Position numbers and translations under genes: made by a program
Shown: positions 15,125 to 23,538 of the stretch, piece after piece
Numbering within the stretch: position 1 is the first letter of the stretch
Layout: each line of letters opens with the position of its first letter
Source of the DNA: CAZFBR01 sp035353495 [NCBI: uncultured bacterium]
GTDB taxonomy: Bacteria > DAOPZR01
Assembly: GCA_964517215.1 (NCBI GenBank)
Contig: CAZFBR010000012.1
Location: 1 to 29,239, forward strand
DNA length: 29,239 nt
Direction of reading: 5' to 3'
Notes under the pieces: model-generated
Database searches by the model: none
Seen by the model: only the letters and a program-made list of their open reading frames with translations
Told to the model about the DNA's origin: nothing

Positions 15125-16102
15125 GGTCGACAAGAGAAAGGTTGTTGCGGATTGGGCGATGTTCAGCTGAACGGGATTCCTGCGCAAGCGGGTTGTCGCA
15201 ACAGAAATGCGGGAAACGGATGACTCCTGCAATCCGGCGGCAATGCAAACCTTACGCCATGGCCAACAGCCGATTTCGTGTGCCAGGTAATATGTCAGGC
15301 AGCGTACCGCAGCGGAAGAGTTGCGCCAGCCCCCAAAGCCATTTTCAGTTTTGTCCACAGCATGCTGAGCGGCGCTGACGAAATCCTGCCACTGATATGG
15401 ATGGTGTGGACGGTCGGCTTTGCGCCGACTGCCGGTTTGGTTGACGATTCTGCGCTCGGAACGCTGCAACACACGCTGGCGAAACCCGGCACTGCCGAGC
15501 ATGCAGCCGCGATGCGCTTGCTGAAATTCCTGCAGGTTTGTGTCGGGATCCAGTGTTGGCAACCATTGCCTTAACCATCGAATTTGTTCTGCTGGAGATA
15601 ACTCGGCGAAAGCGTCTCCGACAAGAAAGCATCCTAAGGCCTGCCGTGCAATGCGGCAGCGGGAAGGATGCAACATTTCGCCGACACTGTCCCAAGGATA
15701 CGAGTAAATATCCGCACAAAGCCTGGCGCGCGTGGCGTTGAGCAGAACATAGCCGAGCGCGGTGTGAAAGTAGCAATCGTCCTGCACCAGCAAGGTTTTG
15801 CTGCGACCTTGAAAAAGATGACCAGCCCGGTTGTGATGAGCATTCAATGCTCGTGCAATACGTGAAAGAAAACTCCTGAGAAAGGCGGAGATGTTATTCT
15901 CGGTTACTTGCAGGAGCAGGTGAAAGTGATTGGGCAGTAAAGAGTAGGCAAACGTGCGGATGCTGAAATTCGGGGCGATACTGAAATAGGTGTCCAGAAA
16001 GTGGCGGTAATCATCCCTGGTATGGAAAAAAGGGTGGCGGTCGACGAAACGGTTTAGCACGTGAAACACCGCACCCGGATAGCAGATTCGTGGCCCGCGC
16101 AT
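15101..16102 (-). CDS. REP-associated-type tyrosine transposase (Y1_Tnp, IS200-like)
   Basis: This 333-residue single-strand DNA transposase is of the HUH/Y1 superfamily. It has an N-terminal PGAVFHVLNRFVDRHPFF, the metal-binding HFH in LLPNHFHLLLQV (H59, H61), GHLFQGRSKTLLVQ, and the catalytic tyrosine in GYVLLNATRARL (Y118, N122). A long C-terminal extension (about 190-333) includes a helical GCWPWRKVCIAAGLQESSVS segment that may be a helix-turn-helix. The start is ATG 16102, with a consensus TATAAT six bases upstream; a TTG at 16120 would add six residues but overlaps that -10. The C-terminus (TKCSNVEE) is encoded by the left inverted end. It looks intact. Confidence 0.88.
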   Translation of the reverse strand: MRGPRICYPGAVFHVLNRFVDRHPFFHTRDDYRHFLDTYFSIAPNFSIRTFAYSLLPNHFHLLLQVTENNISAFLRSFLSRIARALNAHHNRAGHLFQGRSKTLLVQDDCYFHTALGYVLLNATRARLCADIYSYPWDSVGEMLHPSRCRIARQALGCFLVGDAFAELSPAEQIRWLRQWLPTLDPDTNLQEFQQAHRGCMLGSAGFRQRVLQRSERRIVNQTGSRRKADRPHHPYQWQDFVSAAQHAVDKTENGFGGWRNSSAAVRCLTYYLAHEIGCWPWRKVCIAAGLQESSVSRISVATTRLRRNPVQLNIAQSATTFLLSTKCSNVEE

Positions 16103-16108
16103 ATCACA

Positions 16109-16114
16109 ATTATA
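16109..16114 (-). promoter_or_regulatory. -10 element of the transposase gene (leaderless type)
   Basis: Consensus TATAAT reads on the minus strand at 16114-16109, followed by six bases (TGTGAT) and ATG 16102. No convincing -35 lies at the normal distance; the corresponding position falls in the right inverted end. Confidence 0.55.
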
Positions 16115-16124
16115 CCACAAAATG

Positions 16125-16152
16125 AAATGTAGAAATGTAGAAGAATGACCCC
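16125..16152 (-). repeat. Right inverted end of transposase unit
   Basis: This 28-bp arm ends in AGAAGAATGACCCC and pairs with 15097-15124 (27 of 28). It is followed directly by a tandem repeat (16146-16169). Confidence 0.85.
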
Positions 16153-16169
16153 TTATTTGACCCCTTATT
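16146..16169. repeat. Tandem 12-bp repeat at the right edge of the unit
   Basis: TGACCCCTTATT occurs twice without a gap (16146-16157 and 16158-16169). The first copy starts inside the right inverted end. It may be a trace of insertion or of a second, partial end. Confidence 0.75.
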
Positions 16170-16171
16170 AC

Positions 16172-17272
16172 TTATTTTCTTTTAAGGGTTATGTGGGAGA
16201 TTTCGCCGCGCTGCCAGAGGCGCATGCGCGGACCCCAGAGACCGGTGCCGCGACTGACGATGAGGGTCATGCCGGCGCACTGGTATTGGCCGGCAATATG
16301 CGGATAGACCTGCCTGACAATGTAATTGAACGGCCAGACCTGGCCGTTGTGGGTATGGCCGGAGAGCATGAGCCCAACCCCGAAGGCGGCGGCGCGCTCG
16401 ACCTGCCACGGTGTATGCGACAGCAGGACCGTTGCCCCGGCGGGCCGGTGCGGCAGCGTGGCGGTGAGATAGTCGGTGTCCTGGCCGGTGCGGCCCTGCA
16501 CAGTGAGATCGTCAATCCCGGCGATGACCAGGCCCGGTGCCGGTTGCACCCACGTGTTGCGCAGTACGATAAAACCCGCGGTGGTGTCGAGCACAGAACC
16601 GGCCCGGCCGCGACCGTAATATTCGTGATTGCCCGGCACGGCATAGACGCCCAACCGCGGCTGCAAACGATGAAAAATACTGGTGTAGGCCTCCGCCGGC
16701 GCGTCGCGCCCTTCGAAGATGTCTCCGGCAAGCACGACCAAGTCGGGGCGCAATGCCTGCACTTCATCGATGCGGCCGGCAAGCCAGTCGGGCCCGAACA
16801 TGGTGCCGAGATGTAAATCGGAAAGGACGACCAGCACCGCCCCGTCGAGGTCGGCCGGCAGACCGGGCAGCGCGACGGTGTACGACTCGATCTCCGGCGC
16901 GCGCCAGCCCTGCACGGCCGCGAGCAGGGCAAGAACCAGGCCGGCAGCCAGTGCGGCCGCACGCAGGCGGACGGCATACGGTCGCAAAATTAGTCCGAAC
17001 AGCGTGACACTGTCGACAATCAGCAGGCAGAAGGCGAGGAGGAAGAGCAGCACCAGCCAGCAGAGCCCGACCTGTTCCAGCACCAGTGCGGGCCAACCCG
17101 GGGCGTGATGACCCAGCCAGCGACCGGCAAGGAACAAGCCAAGCATGACCAGCGCGCAGGTGCACAGTACCCGGCGCGGCAGCCGCTGGCGGGTCAGCGG
17201 AAAGGTGCTGAGACGCTGAAAGACATACCAGTGCAGGATGATGGCGACCAGGGAGAGGTAGAGCCCGAACAT
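16172..17272 (-). CDS. Membrane-anchored calcineurin-like metallophosphoesterase
   Basis: This 366-residue protein has an N-terminal membrane part of about four segments (residues 1-120) and a calcineurin-like phosphoesterase domain (about 143-360). Metal ligands are visible: VVLSDLHLG (D152, H154), VVLAGDIFEG (D184), VPGNHEYY (N215, H216), LLSHTPW and LSGHTHNGQVWPF. The layout resembles the YkuE/YaeI-type phosphoesterases, some of which act on phospholipids or UDP-sugars; the substrate is not predictable here. ATG 17272 is one base after the RND permease stop (TGATATG), so it is the last gene of the efflux operon. Its final codons (LKRK) are unusually AT-rich next to the transposase unit. 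Confidence 0.9.
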   Translation of the reverse strand: MFGLYLSLVAIILHWYVFQRLSTFPLTRQRLPRRVLCTCALVMLGLFLAGRWLGHHAPGWPALVLEQVGLCWLVLLFLLAFCLLIVDSVTLFGLILRPYAVRLRAAALAAGLVLALLAAVQGWRAPEIESYTVALPGLPADLDGAVLVVLSDLHLGTMFGPDWLAGRIDEVQALRPDLVVLAGDIFEGRDAPAEAYTSIFHRLQPRLGVYAVPGNHEYYGRGRAGSVLDTTAGFIVLRNTWVQPAPGLVIAGIDDLTVQGRTGQDTDYLTATLPHRPAGATVLLSHTPWQVERAAAFGVGLMLSGHTHNGQVWPFNYIVRQVYPHIAGQYQCAGMTLIVSRGTGLWGPRMRLWQRGEISHITLKRK

Positions 17273-17273
17273 A

Positions 17274-20200
17274 TCAGGCCGGTCCGTGCGGAATGTCAGT
17301 TGCCGATACTGCCGCCGGCGATGCTGCAGTCGCGGGCGTTGCCGTGTCGGGCGCCGGCGGACGGGCGGCACAGCGCTCGGCGATGATGTAGAATGCGGGC
17401 ACGACCACCAGACTGAGCAGCGTCGACAGCACCAGACCGCCAATGACGCCGATGGCCATGGGCATGCGGATCTCCGCGCCCGGCCCGAGCCCGAGCGCCG
17501 GCGGGATGGCGGCCATCAGCGTGGCGACTGCGGTCATGAGGATGGGACGGAGTCGCACGGGCCCGGCCTTTTCCATCGCCTCGCGCGGGGTGCAGCCCTG
17601 CGCCTTGTACTGGTTGGCGTAATCGACGAGGATGATGGAGTTCTTCTTGACGATGCCCATGAGCAGCAGGAGCCCGATCATGCTGAAAATATTGAGCGTC
17701 TGTCCGCAGACCAGCAGGGCGAATGCGGCCCCGGCGATGGAGAGCGGCAGAATGGTGATGATGGTCACCGGGTCCTTGAATGAGTTGAACTGCGAGGCGA
17801 GGATCATGTAGGCGATGATGACGCCCATGATCAGGGCGAAGACCAGCGAACCCATTGATTCGCGGAAGGTCTGGCTGGCGCCGCCCAGCACAATGCGGGC
17901 GCCGACCGGCACGTCTTTCGCCAGGTTCTCCACGAAGGTCAGGGCCTCGTCCTGGGCGTGGCCCGGGGCGATGTTGGCGGTGATGGTGATGGCGCGTTCG
18001 CGGTCGCCGCGGGTGATCTCCTGCAGTGCCGCTTCCTCCCGCCAGGTGACCAGTGACGACAGCGGCACCAGTGCGCCGCCGGCACTGCGCACGCGCAGCC
18101 GGCCGATATCCTCGGGCCGCGCCCGCTGGCCGGCCAGCAGTTGCAGGCGCACATCCAGCCGCCGCCCGCCGGAATTGAACTTGCCGACCTTGGCCCCGCC
18201 GATCATGGTATTGAGGGTGGTGGCAATGTCGTCGACAGAAACCCCCAGATCGGCGGCGGCGGCGCGATCGGGCACCACGCGCAGTTCGGGCATCCCCAGC
18301 AGGTAATCCGACTCAACATCAACCATGATGCCGCTGGCGGTCATCTGATCAACGAACTGCTGGCTGAGCGCGATCAACTGCGGCCAGTCGGAGCCGCGCA
18401 GGGAAAAATTGACGGGGGTCCCGCGCTGGGCGGTGAAACCCTGCTGGGAAATGTCGCGAATCGAGGCGCGGAGGCCGGGAATGGCGTTCAGTTCGCGGCG
18501 CAATTCCGCCGACAGTGCTTGCTGGCCCATCCGCCGGCCGGCGGGGACCAGCGAGACGAACATGTTGCCGCCATCGGTGCCGGCCCAGCAGAACACCTGG
18601 GCGACTTCTGGCCGCCTGGCCAGCACCGCCTCGGCCTGACGGACGATGGAATCGGTTTCGGTCAGGTCGGAGCCGACGGCGGTCTGCAGGCTGATCGACA
18701 TGCGGCTCAAGTCCTGCGACGGCACGAATTCGCCGGGGAGCAGGTTGAGCACGACCAGTGCGCCGGCGAAGAGGAGCGTGGCCAGCAGGAGAATGAGCCG
18801 GGGCAGGCGCAGCGCGTGATGCAGGGCAATGCCGTAGAGGCTTTCCAGCCGGCGGAACATCCGGTCAACCGCCCGGTCGATCCGGCCCGTGCCGGCGCTG
18901 GTGGTCAGGAACTGGGCGCATTGCGCCGGCGCGAGGGTGACCGCCTCGACGTAGGAGATCAGCACACAGAGGCACAGGGTGACCCCGAACTGCAGAAAAA
19001 ACGCGCCAATCGTGCCCTGCATGAAGACCACGGGGATGAAAATGGCCACCACCGCCAGGGTGGCGGCGAGTGCGGCGAAGGTGATCTCGCGCGTGCCTGC
19101 GAGTGCGGCGGTGACCAGGTCCTTGCCCATTTCGCGGTGGCGGTAAATATTCTCCATCACCATGATGGCGTCGTCGACGACGATGCCGACCGCAAGGGCG
19201 AGGGCGAGCAGGGTGAATGTGTTGAAGGTGAAGCCCAGGAAGTAGATGATGGCGATGGTGCCGAGCAGCGACATGGGGATGGCGAGAATCACGCTCATGG
19301 TGCTGGAAAAGGAACCGAGGAAGAGGCGACAGACCAGCGCGGTGAGCAGCACGGAGAGGATGAGTTCCAGCTCGATCTCATGCACGGATTCGCGGATGAA
19401 TCCGGTGCTGTCGAAGATGGTGCCAAGGGTCATGCCCGCGGGCAGGGTCTTTTGCAGGTCGGCCAGCACGGCCTGGGCGGCGGTGGCGACCGCCACCGCG
19501 TTGGCGCCGCGCTGCTTCTTGATGCCAAGCGCCTGCGCCGGCACGCCATCGACGCGCGCGCGCCGGCTGACATCGGCGAAACCGTCTTCAACCAGGCAAA
19601 CATCGCTGAGGCGCACCGGACTGCCGGCATTGTACTTGATGATGAGGCGGCGGAGCCCGTCCAGGTCGAGCGCCTCGCCCAGCACCCGGATGGTGGTTTC
19701 CCGCCCGGCGGCTTCCAGGCTGCCGGCGGGGAGCTCGACATGTTCGTTGGCCAGCGCCTGCGTGATATCCTGCACGGTGCAGTCATATTCAGCGAGGCGG
19801 GTGGCGTCAAGCCACAGCCGCACATTGCGGGTCTGCATGCCCATGGCCGCGATTTCACCGACCCCGGGAATGGTCTGCAGCTTGTCCTTGACCGTGTATT
19901 GCAGGTAATCACTGAGCACGCGCTCGGGAAACGGCCCGGCCAGCGAGATCATCAGGATGGGCTGGTCCTCGGGATTGGATTTGGAAATGGTCGGGGGATC
20001 AACGTCACTGGGCAGCCGGCGCTGGACGGCGGCCACCTTGGCCTGCACATCCTGCAGGGCGAGATCGACATCGCGCGACAGTTCCAATTCAACGGTGATG
20101 CGCGCCTGGCCCACCTCGCAGTTCGAGCGGAGTGAACGGACGCCTTCGACCTGGACCAGCGCCTCCTCCAGCAGCGTGACGACATCGTTCTCGATGACTT

Positions 20201-20369
20201 CCGGCGATGCGCCCTCCCAGCGGGCATTGACCGAAATGGTGGGTGCGTCAACATCGGGGAACTGGCTGACGCCAATGCGGGCAATGGCGACGCCGCCGAA
20301 CACCACGGTGGCGGCGAGCAGCATCCACGCCAGCACCGGTTTGCGGACGCAGATTTCCGTGAGATTCAT
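17274..20369 (-). CDS. RND (HAE1-type) efflux pump inner-membrane permease
   Basis: This 1031-residue proton-driven transporter is of AcrB/MdtB/MexF type and full length. The N-terminus (NLTEICVRKPVLAWMLL) and ARIGVSQFPDVDAPTISV are typical. Proton-relay aspartates lie in LALAVGIVVDDAIMVMENIYRH, and late transmembrane motifs include LLLMGIVKKNSIILVDYAN. Twelve membrane segments and two large periplasmic loops are expected. It follows its adaptor by 18 bp and is linked to the phosphoesterase by TGATATG. Substrates cannot be deduced. It probably uses the LysM-TolC channel made by the first gene of the same operon, since no other channel gene is nearby. Confidence 0.95.
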   Translation of the reverse strand: MNLTEICVRKPVLAWMLLAATVVFGGVAIARIGVSQFPDVDAPTISVNARWEGASPEVIENDVVTLLEEALVQVEGVRSLRSNCEVGQARITVELELSRDVDLALQDVQAKVAAVQRRLPSDVDPPTISKSNPEDQPILMISLAGPFPERVLSDYLQYTVKDKLQTIPGVGEIAAMGMQTRNVRLWLDATRLAEYDCTVQDITQALANEHVELPAGSLEAAGRETTIRVLGEALDLDGLRRLIIKYNAGSPVRLSDVCLVEDGFADVSRRARVDGVPAQALGIKKQRGANAVAVATAAQAVLADLQKTLPAGMTLGTIFDSTGFIRESVHEIELELILSVLLTALVCRLFLGSFSSTMSVILAIPMSLLGTIAIIYFLGFTFNTFTLLALALAVGIVVDDAIMVMENIYRHREMGKDLVTAALAGTREITFAALAATLAVVAIFIPVVFMQGTIGAFFLQFGVTLCLCVLISYVEAVTLAPAQCAQFLTTSAGTGRIDRAVDRMFRRLESLYGIALHHALRLPRLILLLATLLFAGALVVLNLLPGEFVPSQDLSRMSISLQTAVGSDLTETDSIVRQAEAVLARRPEVAQVFCWAGTDGGNMFVSLVPAGRRMGQQALSAELRRELNAIPGLRASIRDISQQGFTAQRGTPVNFSLRGSDWPQLIALSQQFVDQMTASGIMVDVESDYLLGMPELRVVPDRAAAADLGVSVDDIATTLNTMIGGAKVGKFNSGGRRLDVRLQLLAGQRARPEDIGRLRVRSAGGALVPLSSLVTWREEAALQEITRGDRERAITITANIAPGHAQDEALTFVENLAKDVPVGARIVLGGASQTFRESMGSLVFALIMGVIIAYMILASQFNSFKDPVTIITILPLSIAGAAFALLVCGQTLNIFSMIGLLLLMGIVKKNSIILVDYANQYKAQGCTPREAMEKAGPVRLRPILMTAVATLMAAIPPALGLGPGAEIRMPMAIGVIGGLVLSTLLSLVVVPAFYIIAERCAARPPAPDTATPATAASPAAVSATDIPHGPA

Positions 20370-20387
20370 GGTGTGAGGGACGACAAC

Positions 20388-21524
20388 CTAACGGCTGGCG
20401 CGCCGCGCCGGGGCCGCGCCCGCGCTGCCGGCCACGGTGACCGGGGCGCCGTCGCGCAATGCTTCGGCGCCCCGCACGACCAGCCGTTCGCCCGGCTGCA
20501 GCCCGCTGGTGATCTCAACTTTTCCATCCGCGGTATGAAGGCCGGTGGCGACCACGCGTTCCACGGCGGTGTCACCGGCGACCACATAGGCGATGAAGCC
20601 GCGCTCGCTGGGGCGCACCGCAGCCAGCGGCACCACCATGGCGGCGCGCGAATCGCCGATGGCGATGGTGATTTCGGCAAAGGTCCCGGGACGCAGGTCG
20701 CGGGCCGCGCTGTCGCTGACTGCGGCGACAGCGGCCACTGCCCGGTCGGCGGCATCTGCCGCGGCGCCAAGGTGGGTGATGACGGCGGTATGACCCCGGT
20801 TGTCATCGCGAACGGTGAACGTCACCGGGGCACCGGTTTGGAGCTGCCGGGCATCGGCTTCCGGCACGGTGAAGCGCAGCAGGAGCGGGTCGCGGCGTTG
20901 CAGGGTCCCCAGCACCGCGCCGGCGGCGACGTACTGGCCGGTCTGCACCGTGCGGGTCTGCATGATCCCGCTGATCGGGGCGCGCACGTAGGCATCGTTC
21001 AGGTTTAGGGTGGCAGCGTCGAGTGCGGCGGCGGCTTCGGCCAGTTCCGCCCGGGCCATCAGCATGTCAGCGCGCCAGTTATCAACGTCTTCGCGGGCCA
21101 CCAGACCCTGTTGCAGTGCCGCCTCGCGCCGGGCCAGGCCGGCCTCGAGATTGGCCAGCCGGGCGGCGGCCTTGTCCCGCGCCGCGCGCGCGGTGGCCAG
21201 GGCCAGACGGTACCGCGCGGTTTCAATTTCCGCCACCACGGCCCCGCGGGCGACGGTGGCGCCTTCGGCAAAGAGCACCCGGTCGATGGTTCCGCCCACC
21301 CGCGCGGCAACCTGCACCTCTTCAAAGGCGGCGAGCGCGCCGACCGCGGTGACCGTGGCGGACAGCGGCTGCAGCGTGACCGGCTCAACGGCAACCGGAT
21401 ATGCGATGGCGCCGCGATTACGGCGGCCGGAATCGGCGCCGCGGTTGCCCGTTGCGCGGACCATGAACAGGGCGCTGCCGGCAAGCAGCAGGACGGCGGC
21501 GGCAATAAACAGGGTCTTTCTCAA
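20388..21524 (-). CDS. RND efflux periplasmic adaptor (membrane fusion protein)
   Basis: This 378-residue adaptor has an N-terminal signal or anchor segment (MRKTLFIAAAVLLLAGSALFMV). The lipoyl-like half-motifs (VGGTIDRVLFAEGATVARG and YVRAPISGIMQTRTVQTGQ) flank a coiled-coil hairpin (about 110-170), and beta-barrel and membrane-proximal domains follow. The start is TTG 21524 with GGAGG about 11 bases upstream; an ATG at 21532 is in another frame. It links the RND permease to the outer-membrane channel. It follows the MacB-like permease by about 57 bp in the same operon. Confidence 0.92.
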   Translation of the reverse strand: MRKTLFIAAAVLLLAGSALFMVRATGNRGADSGRRNRGAIAYPVAVEPVTLQPLSATVTAVGALAAFEEVQVAARVGGTIDRVLFAEGATVARGAVVAEIETARYRLALATARAARDKAAARLANLEAGLARREAALQQGLVAREDVDNWRADMLMARAELAEAAAALDAATLNLNDAYVRAPISGIMQTRTVQTGQYVAAGAVLGTLQRRDPLLLRFTVPEADARQLQTGAPVTFTVRDDNRGHTAVITHLGAAADAADRAVAAVAAVSDSAARDLRPGTFAEITIAIGDSRAAMVVPLAAVRPSERGFIAYVVAGDTAVERVVATGLHTADGKVEITSGLQPGERLVVRGAEALRDGAPVTVAGSAGAAPARRASR

Positions 21525-21581
21525 CGGCCATCGCCTCCCGCTGGCGAGCTTAGCATCGGCTGATCCCCAGCGTCATAAGTG

Positions 21582-22787
21582 CTATTCGTAGCGGAGAGCG
21601 TCGACAGGATTGAGCTTGGCGGCGACCCGGGCCGGCCAGACGCCGAAGACGATGCCGATGCCGCCCGAGGTGGCCAGCGACAGCACCATGGCGTACATCG
21701 GCACCGTCGTCGGGGTTGAGGTCAGCGAGGCGAAGACCACGGCGATCAGGTAGCCCAGCAGCAGGCCGAGGATGCCGCCGAAGACGGAGACCACCACCGA
21801 TTCGATCAGGAACTGGACCAGGATGTCCTGGTTGCGCGCGCCCACCGCCTTGCGGATGCCGATCTCGCGGGTGCGCTCGCGGACGGAGACGAGCATGATG
21901 TTCATGATGCCGATCCCGCCGACCAGCAGCGACACCGCCGCCACCCCGCCGAGCAGGGCGGTGAATACGCCGGTGACCTGGTTCATGGTTTCGAGCATCT
22001 CCGCCTGGGTGCTAATGCGGAAATCGTCCTCGTCGCTGTCGGCCAACTTGTGCCGGGCGCGCAGCAGGCGGGTGATGTCCTCCTGCACGGTGGTGGCATT
22101 GGCCGCGTCGTCGAGCTGGGTGGAGATGCTGCCCAGGCGGTCGTTGCCGCTCAGGGAGCGCTGCAGGGCGGTCAGCGGAACGACAATCTGCTCGTCGGGA
22201 TTGGAAAAGCCCGCCTGGCCCTTGACGGTGAGGACCCCGATGACGGTGAAAGTCCTGCCTTTGAGCTGGATGCGGTCGCCGACGGGGTCGAGTCCGCCGA
22301 ACAGGTTGGCGGCGATGGTGCCGCCGAGCACGGCCACCCGCCGCCCCGCTTGCTCATCGGCGGCGGTGAACAGCGCGCCATTGGCGACGGTGAAGTTGCG
22401 CACGGCGAAATAGTCGGGGGTGCTGCCCACCACGGAGGCGTTTTCATTGTTGGCAAAGTATTTGGCCTGCGCGTTGGCATTGGCTTCCGGGGCGACGCGG
22501 ACCACCCCGGCAATTTTGGCGATGGCGGCGGCGTCGTCCAGCGTCATGGTTTGCATGCTGCCGCCGCTGACGCCGCGCGAACTGGCTGAACTCGGGCGGA
22601 TAAACAGCAGGTTGGTGCCCAGCGACTTGATGGAGCTTTCCACGCTGGCCCGGGCCCCTTCACCGAGCGCCAGCATGGCAACGACCGAGGCGACGCCGAT
22701 GATGATGCCGAGCATGGTCAGCGCCGTGCGCAGCCGGTTGGCGGTCAGCGCCCGCCAGGCGGTTTGCAGGGTTTCAAGAAGCAGCAC
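21582..22787 (-). CDS. MacB-like ABC transporter permease
   Basis: This 401-residue inner-membrane subunit of MacB/LolCE type has a first transmembrane helix (NRLRTALTMLGIIIGVASVVAML) and a large periplasmic MacB_PCD domain (about 50-270). A C-terminal FtsX domain has three helices and the cytoplasmic coupling motif SVRERTREIGIRKAVGAR. The ATPase is a separate gene here. The start is GTG 22787, which overlaps the ATPase stop by 14 bp and gives the typical VLLLETLQTAWRALTANRLR N-terminus; an upstream ATG at 22847 would overlap by 74 bp. MacB systems transduce mechanical work to the periplasm to push substrates through the outer-membrane channel. Confidence 0.93.
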   Translation of the reverse strand: MLLLETLQTAWRALTANRLRTALTMLGIIIGVASVVAMLALGEGARASVESSIKSLGTNLLFIRPSSASSRGVSGGSMQTMTLDDAAAIAKIAGVVRVAPEANANAQAKYFANNENASVVGSTPDYFAVRNFTVANGALFTAADEQAGRRVAVLGGTIAANLFGGLDPVGDRIQLKGRTFTVIGVLTVKGQAGFSNPDEQIVVPLTALQRSLSGNDRLGSISTQLDDAANATTVQEDITRLLRARHKLADSDEDDFRISTQAEMLETMNQVTGVFTALLGGVAAVSLLVGGIGIMNIMLVSVRERTREIGIRKAVGARNQDILVQFLIESVVVSVFGGILGLLLGYLIAVVFASLTSTPTTVPMYAMVLSLATSGGIGIVFGVWPARVAAKLNPVDALRYE

Positions 22788-23538
22788 TGGCGGACTCCGA
22801 GGCGTGCAGAACCTGGCCAACCACTTCGTGCGGCTGGCCGTCGGCAACGATATGGCCGTCGCGCATGGCGACGACCCGGCGGGCGCGCTGCGCCACCCCC
22901 GGATCGTGGGTGACGATGATCAGGGTGGTACCCCCCGCGTTCAGCTCCAGCAGCAGGTCGAGGATCTCGCGGCCGGTTTTGGTGTCGAGCGCGCCGGTCG
23001 GCTCGTCGGCAAAGACCAGCCGCGGCTTGGTAACCAGGGCGCGGGCGATGGCCACCCGCTGCGACTGGCCGCCCGACAACTGGTTCGGCAGATGGTGCAT
23101 GCGGCTGCCGAGCCCCACCCGGATCAGCGCCGCCTCCGCCTGCTCGCGCGCGTGCGCGCTGATGGATTTGCCGCCCGGCGCCGTGCCGGCGTAGAGCAGC
23201 GGCAGCATGACATTTTCCAGGGCGGAGGTGCGGGCGAGCAGAAAAAACTGCTGGAAGACGAACCCGATGACCCGGTTGCGCAGCCGTGCCAGCTCGTTGT
23301 CGTCGAGCGCGCCGGTGTCATGGCTGTCAAGAAAGTAGGACCCGCTGGTCGGGCGGTCGAGACAGCCCAGCAGGTGCATCATGGTGGACTTGCCCGAACC
23401 CGACGGCCCGATCATCGCCACCGCCTCGCCCTGCTGCACGGTGAAGTCCACCCCGTCGAGTGCGCGCACGACGGACTCTTCGTCCCCCTCGCCGTACAGC
23501 CGGGTGAGTTTCTCGGTGCGGACCAGCGTCTCGCTCAA
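22774..23538 (-). CDS. MacB-like ABC transporter ATPase
   Basis: This 254-residue ATP-binding subunit is of the MacB/LolD group. Walker A is GPSGSGKST, the Q-loop is VFQQFFLL, the signature is LSGGQSQRVAIARAL, Walker B is LVFADEPTGALD, and the H-loop is IIVTHD. The start is TTG 23538, which overlaps the stop of the upstream adaptor by 4 bp (TTGA), a coupled non-AUG start; no upstream ATG gives a better fit to the family N-terminus. It powers the permease encoded directly after it. Confidence 0.95.
   Translation of the reverse strand: MSETLVRTEKLTRLYGEGDEESVVRALDGVDFTVQQGEAVAMIGPSGSGKSTMMHLLGCLDRPTSGSYFLDSHDTGALDDNELARLRNRVIGFVFQQFFLLARTSALENVMLPLLYAGTAPGGKSISAHAREQAEAALIRVGLGSRMHHLPNQLSGGQSQRVAIARALVTKPRLVFADEPTGALDTKTGREILDLLLELNAGGTTLIIVTHDPGVAQRARRVVAMRDGHIVADGQPHEVVGQVLHASESASAAS

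Larger units (their letters stand above)
15097..16152 (-). mobile_element. Y1-transposase unit with 28-bp inverted ends
   Basis: A 1056-bp unit is bounded by near-perfect inverted repeats: 15097-15124 (begins GGGGTCATTCTTCTACATT) and 16125-16152 (its reverse complement), 27 of 28 bases matching. Each end contains two CTACATT-type heptamers. The unit contains one Y1 transposase gene on the minus strand and is clearly less GC-rich than its surroundings. It lies between the end of the 392-residue gene and the end of the efflux operon and interrupts neither. No obvious target duplication is visible. Confidence 0.8.

Noticed and set aside
18141-20135. 664-codon plus-strand frame opposite the RND permease
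   Set aside because: The RND permease on the minus strand is full length with family motifs; this frame is rich in H, E, G and D without domains.
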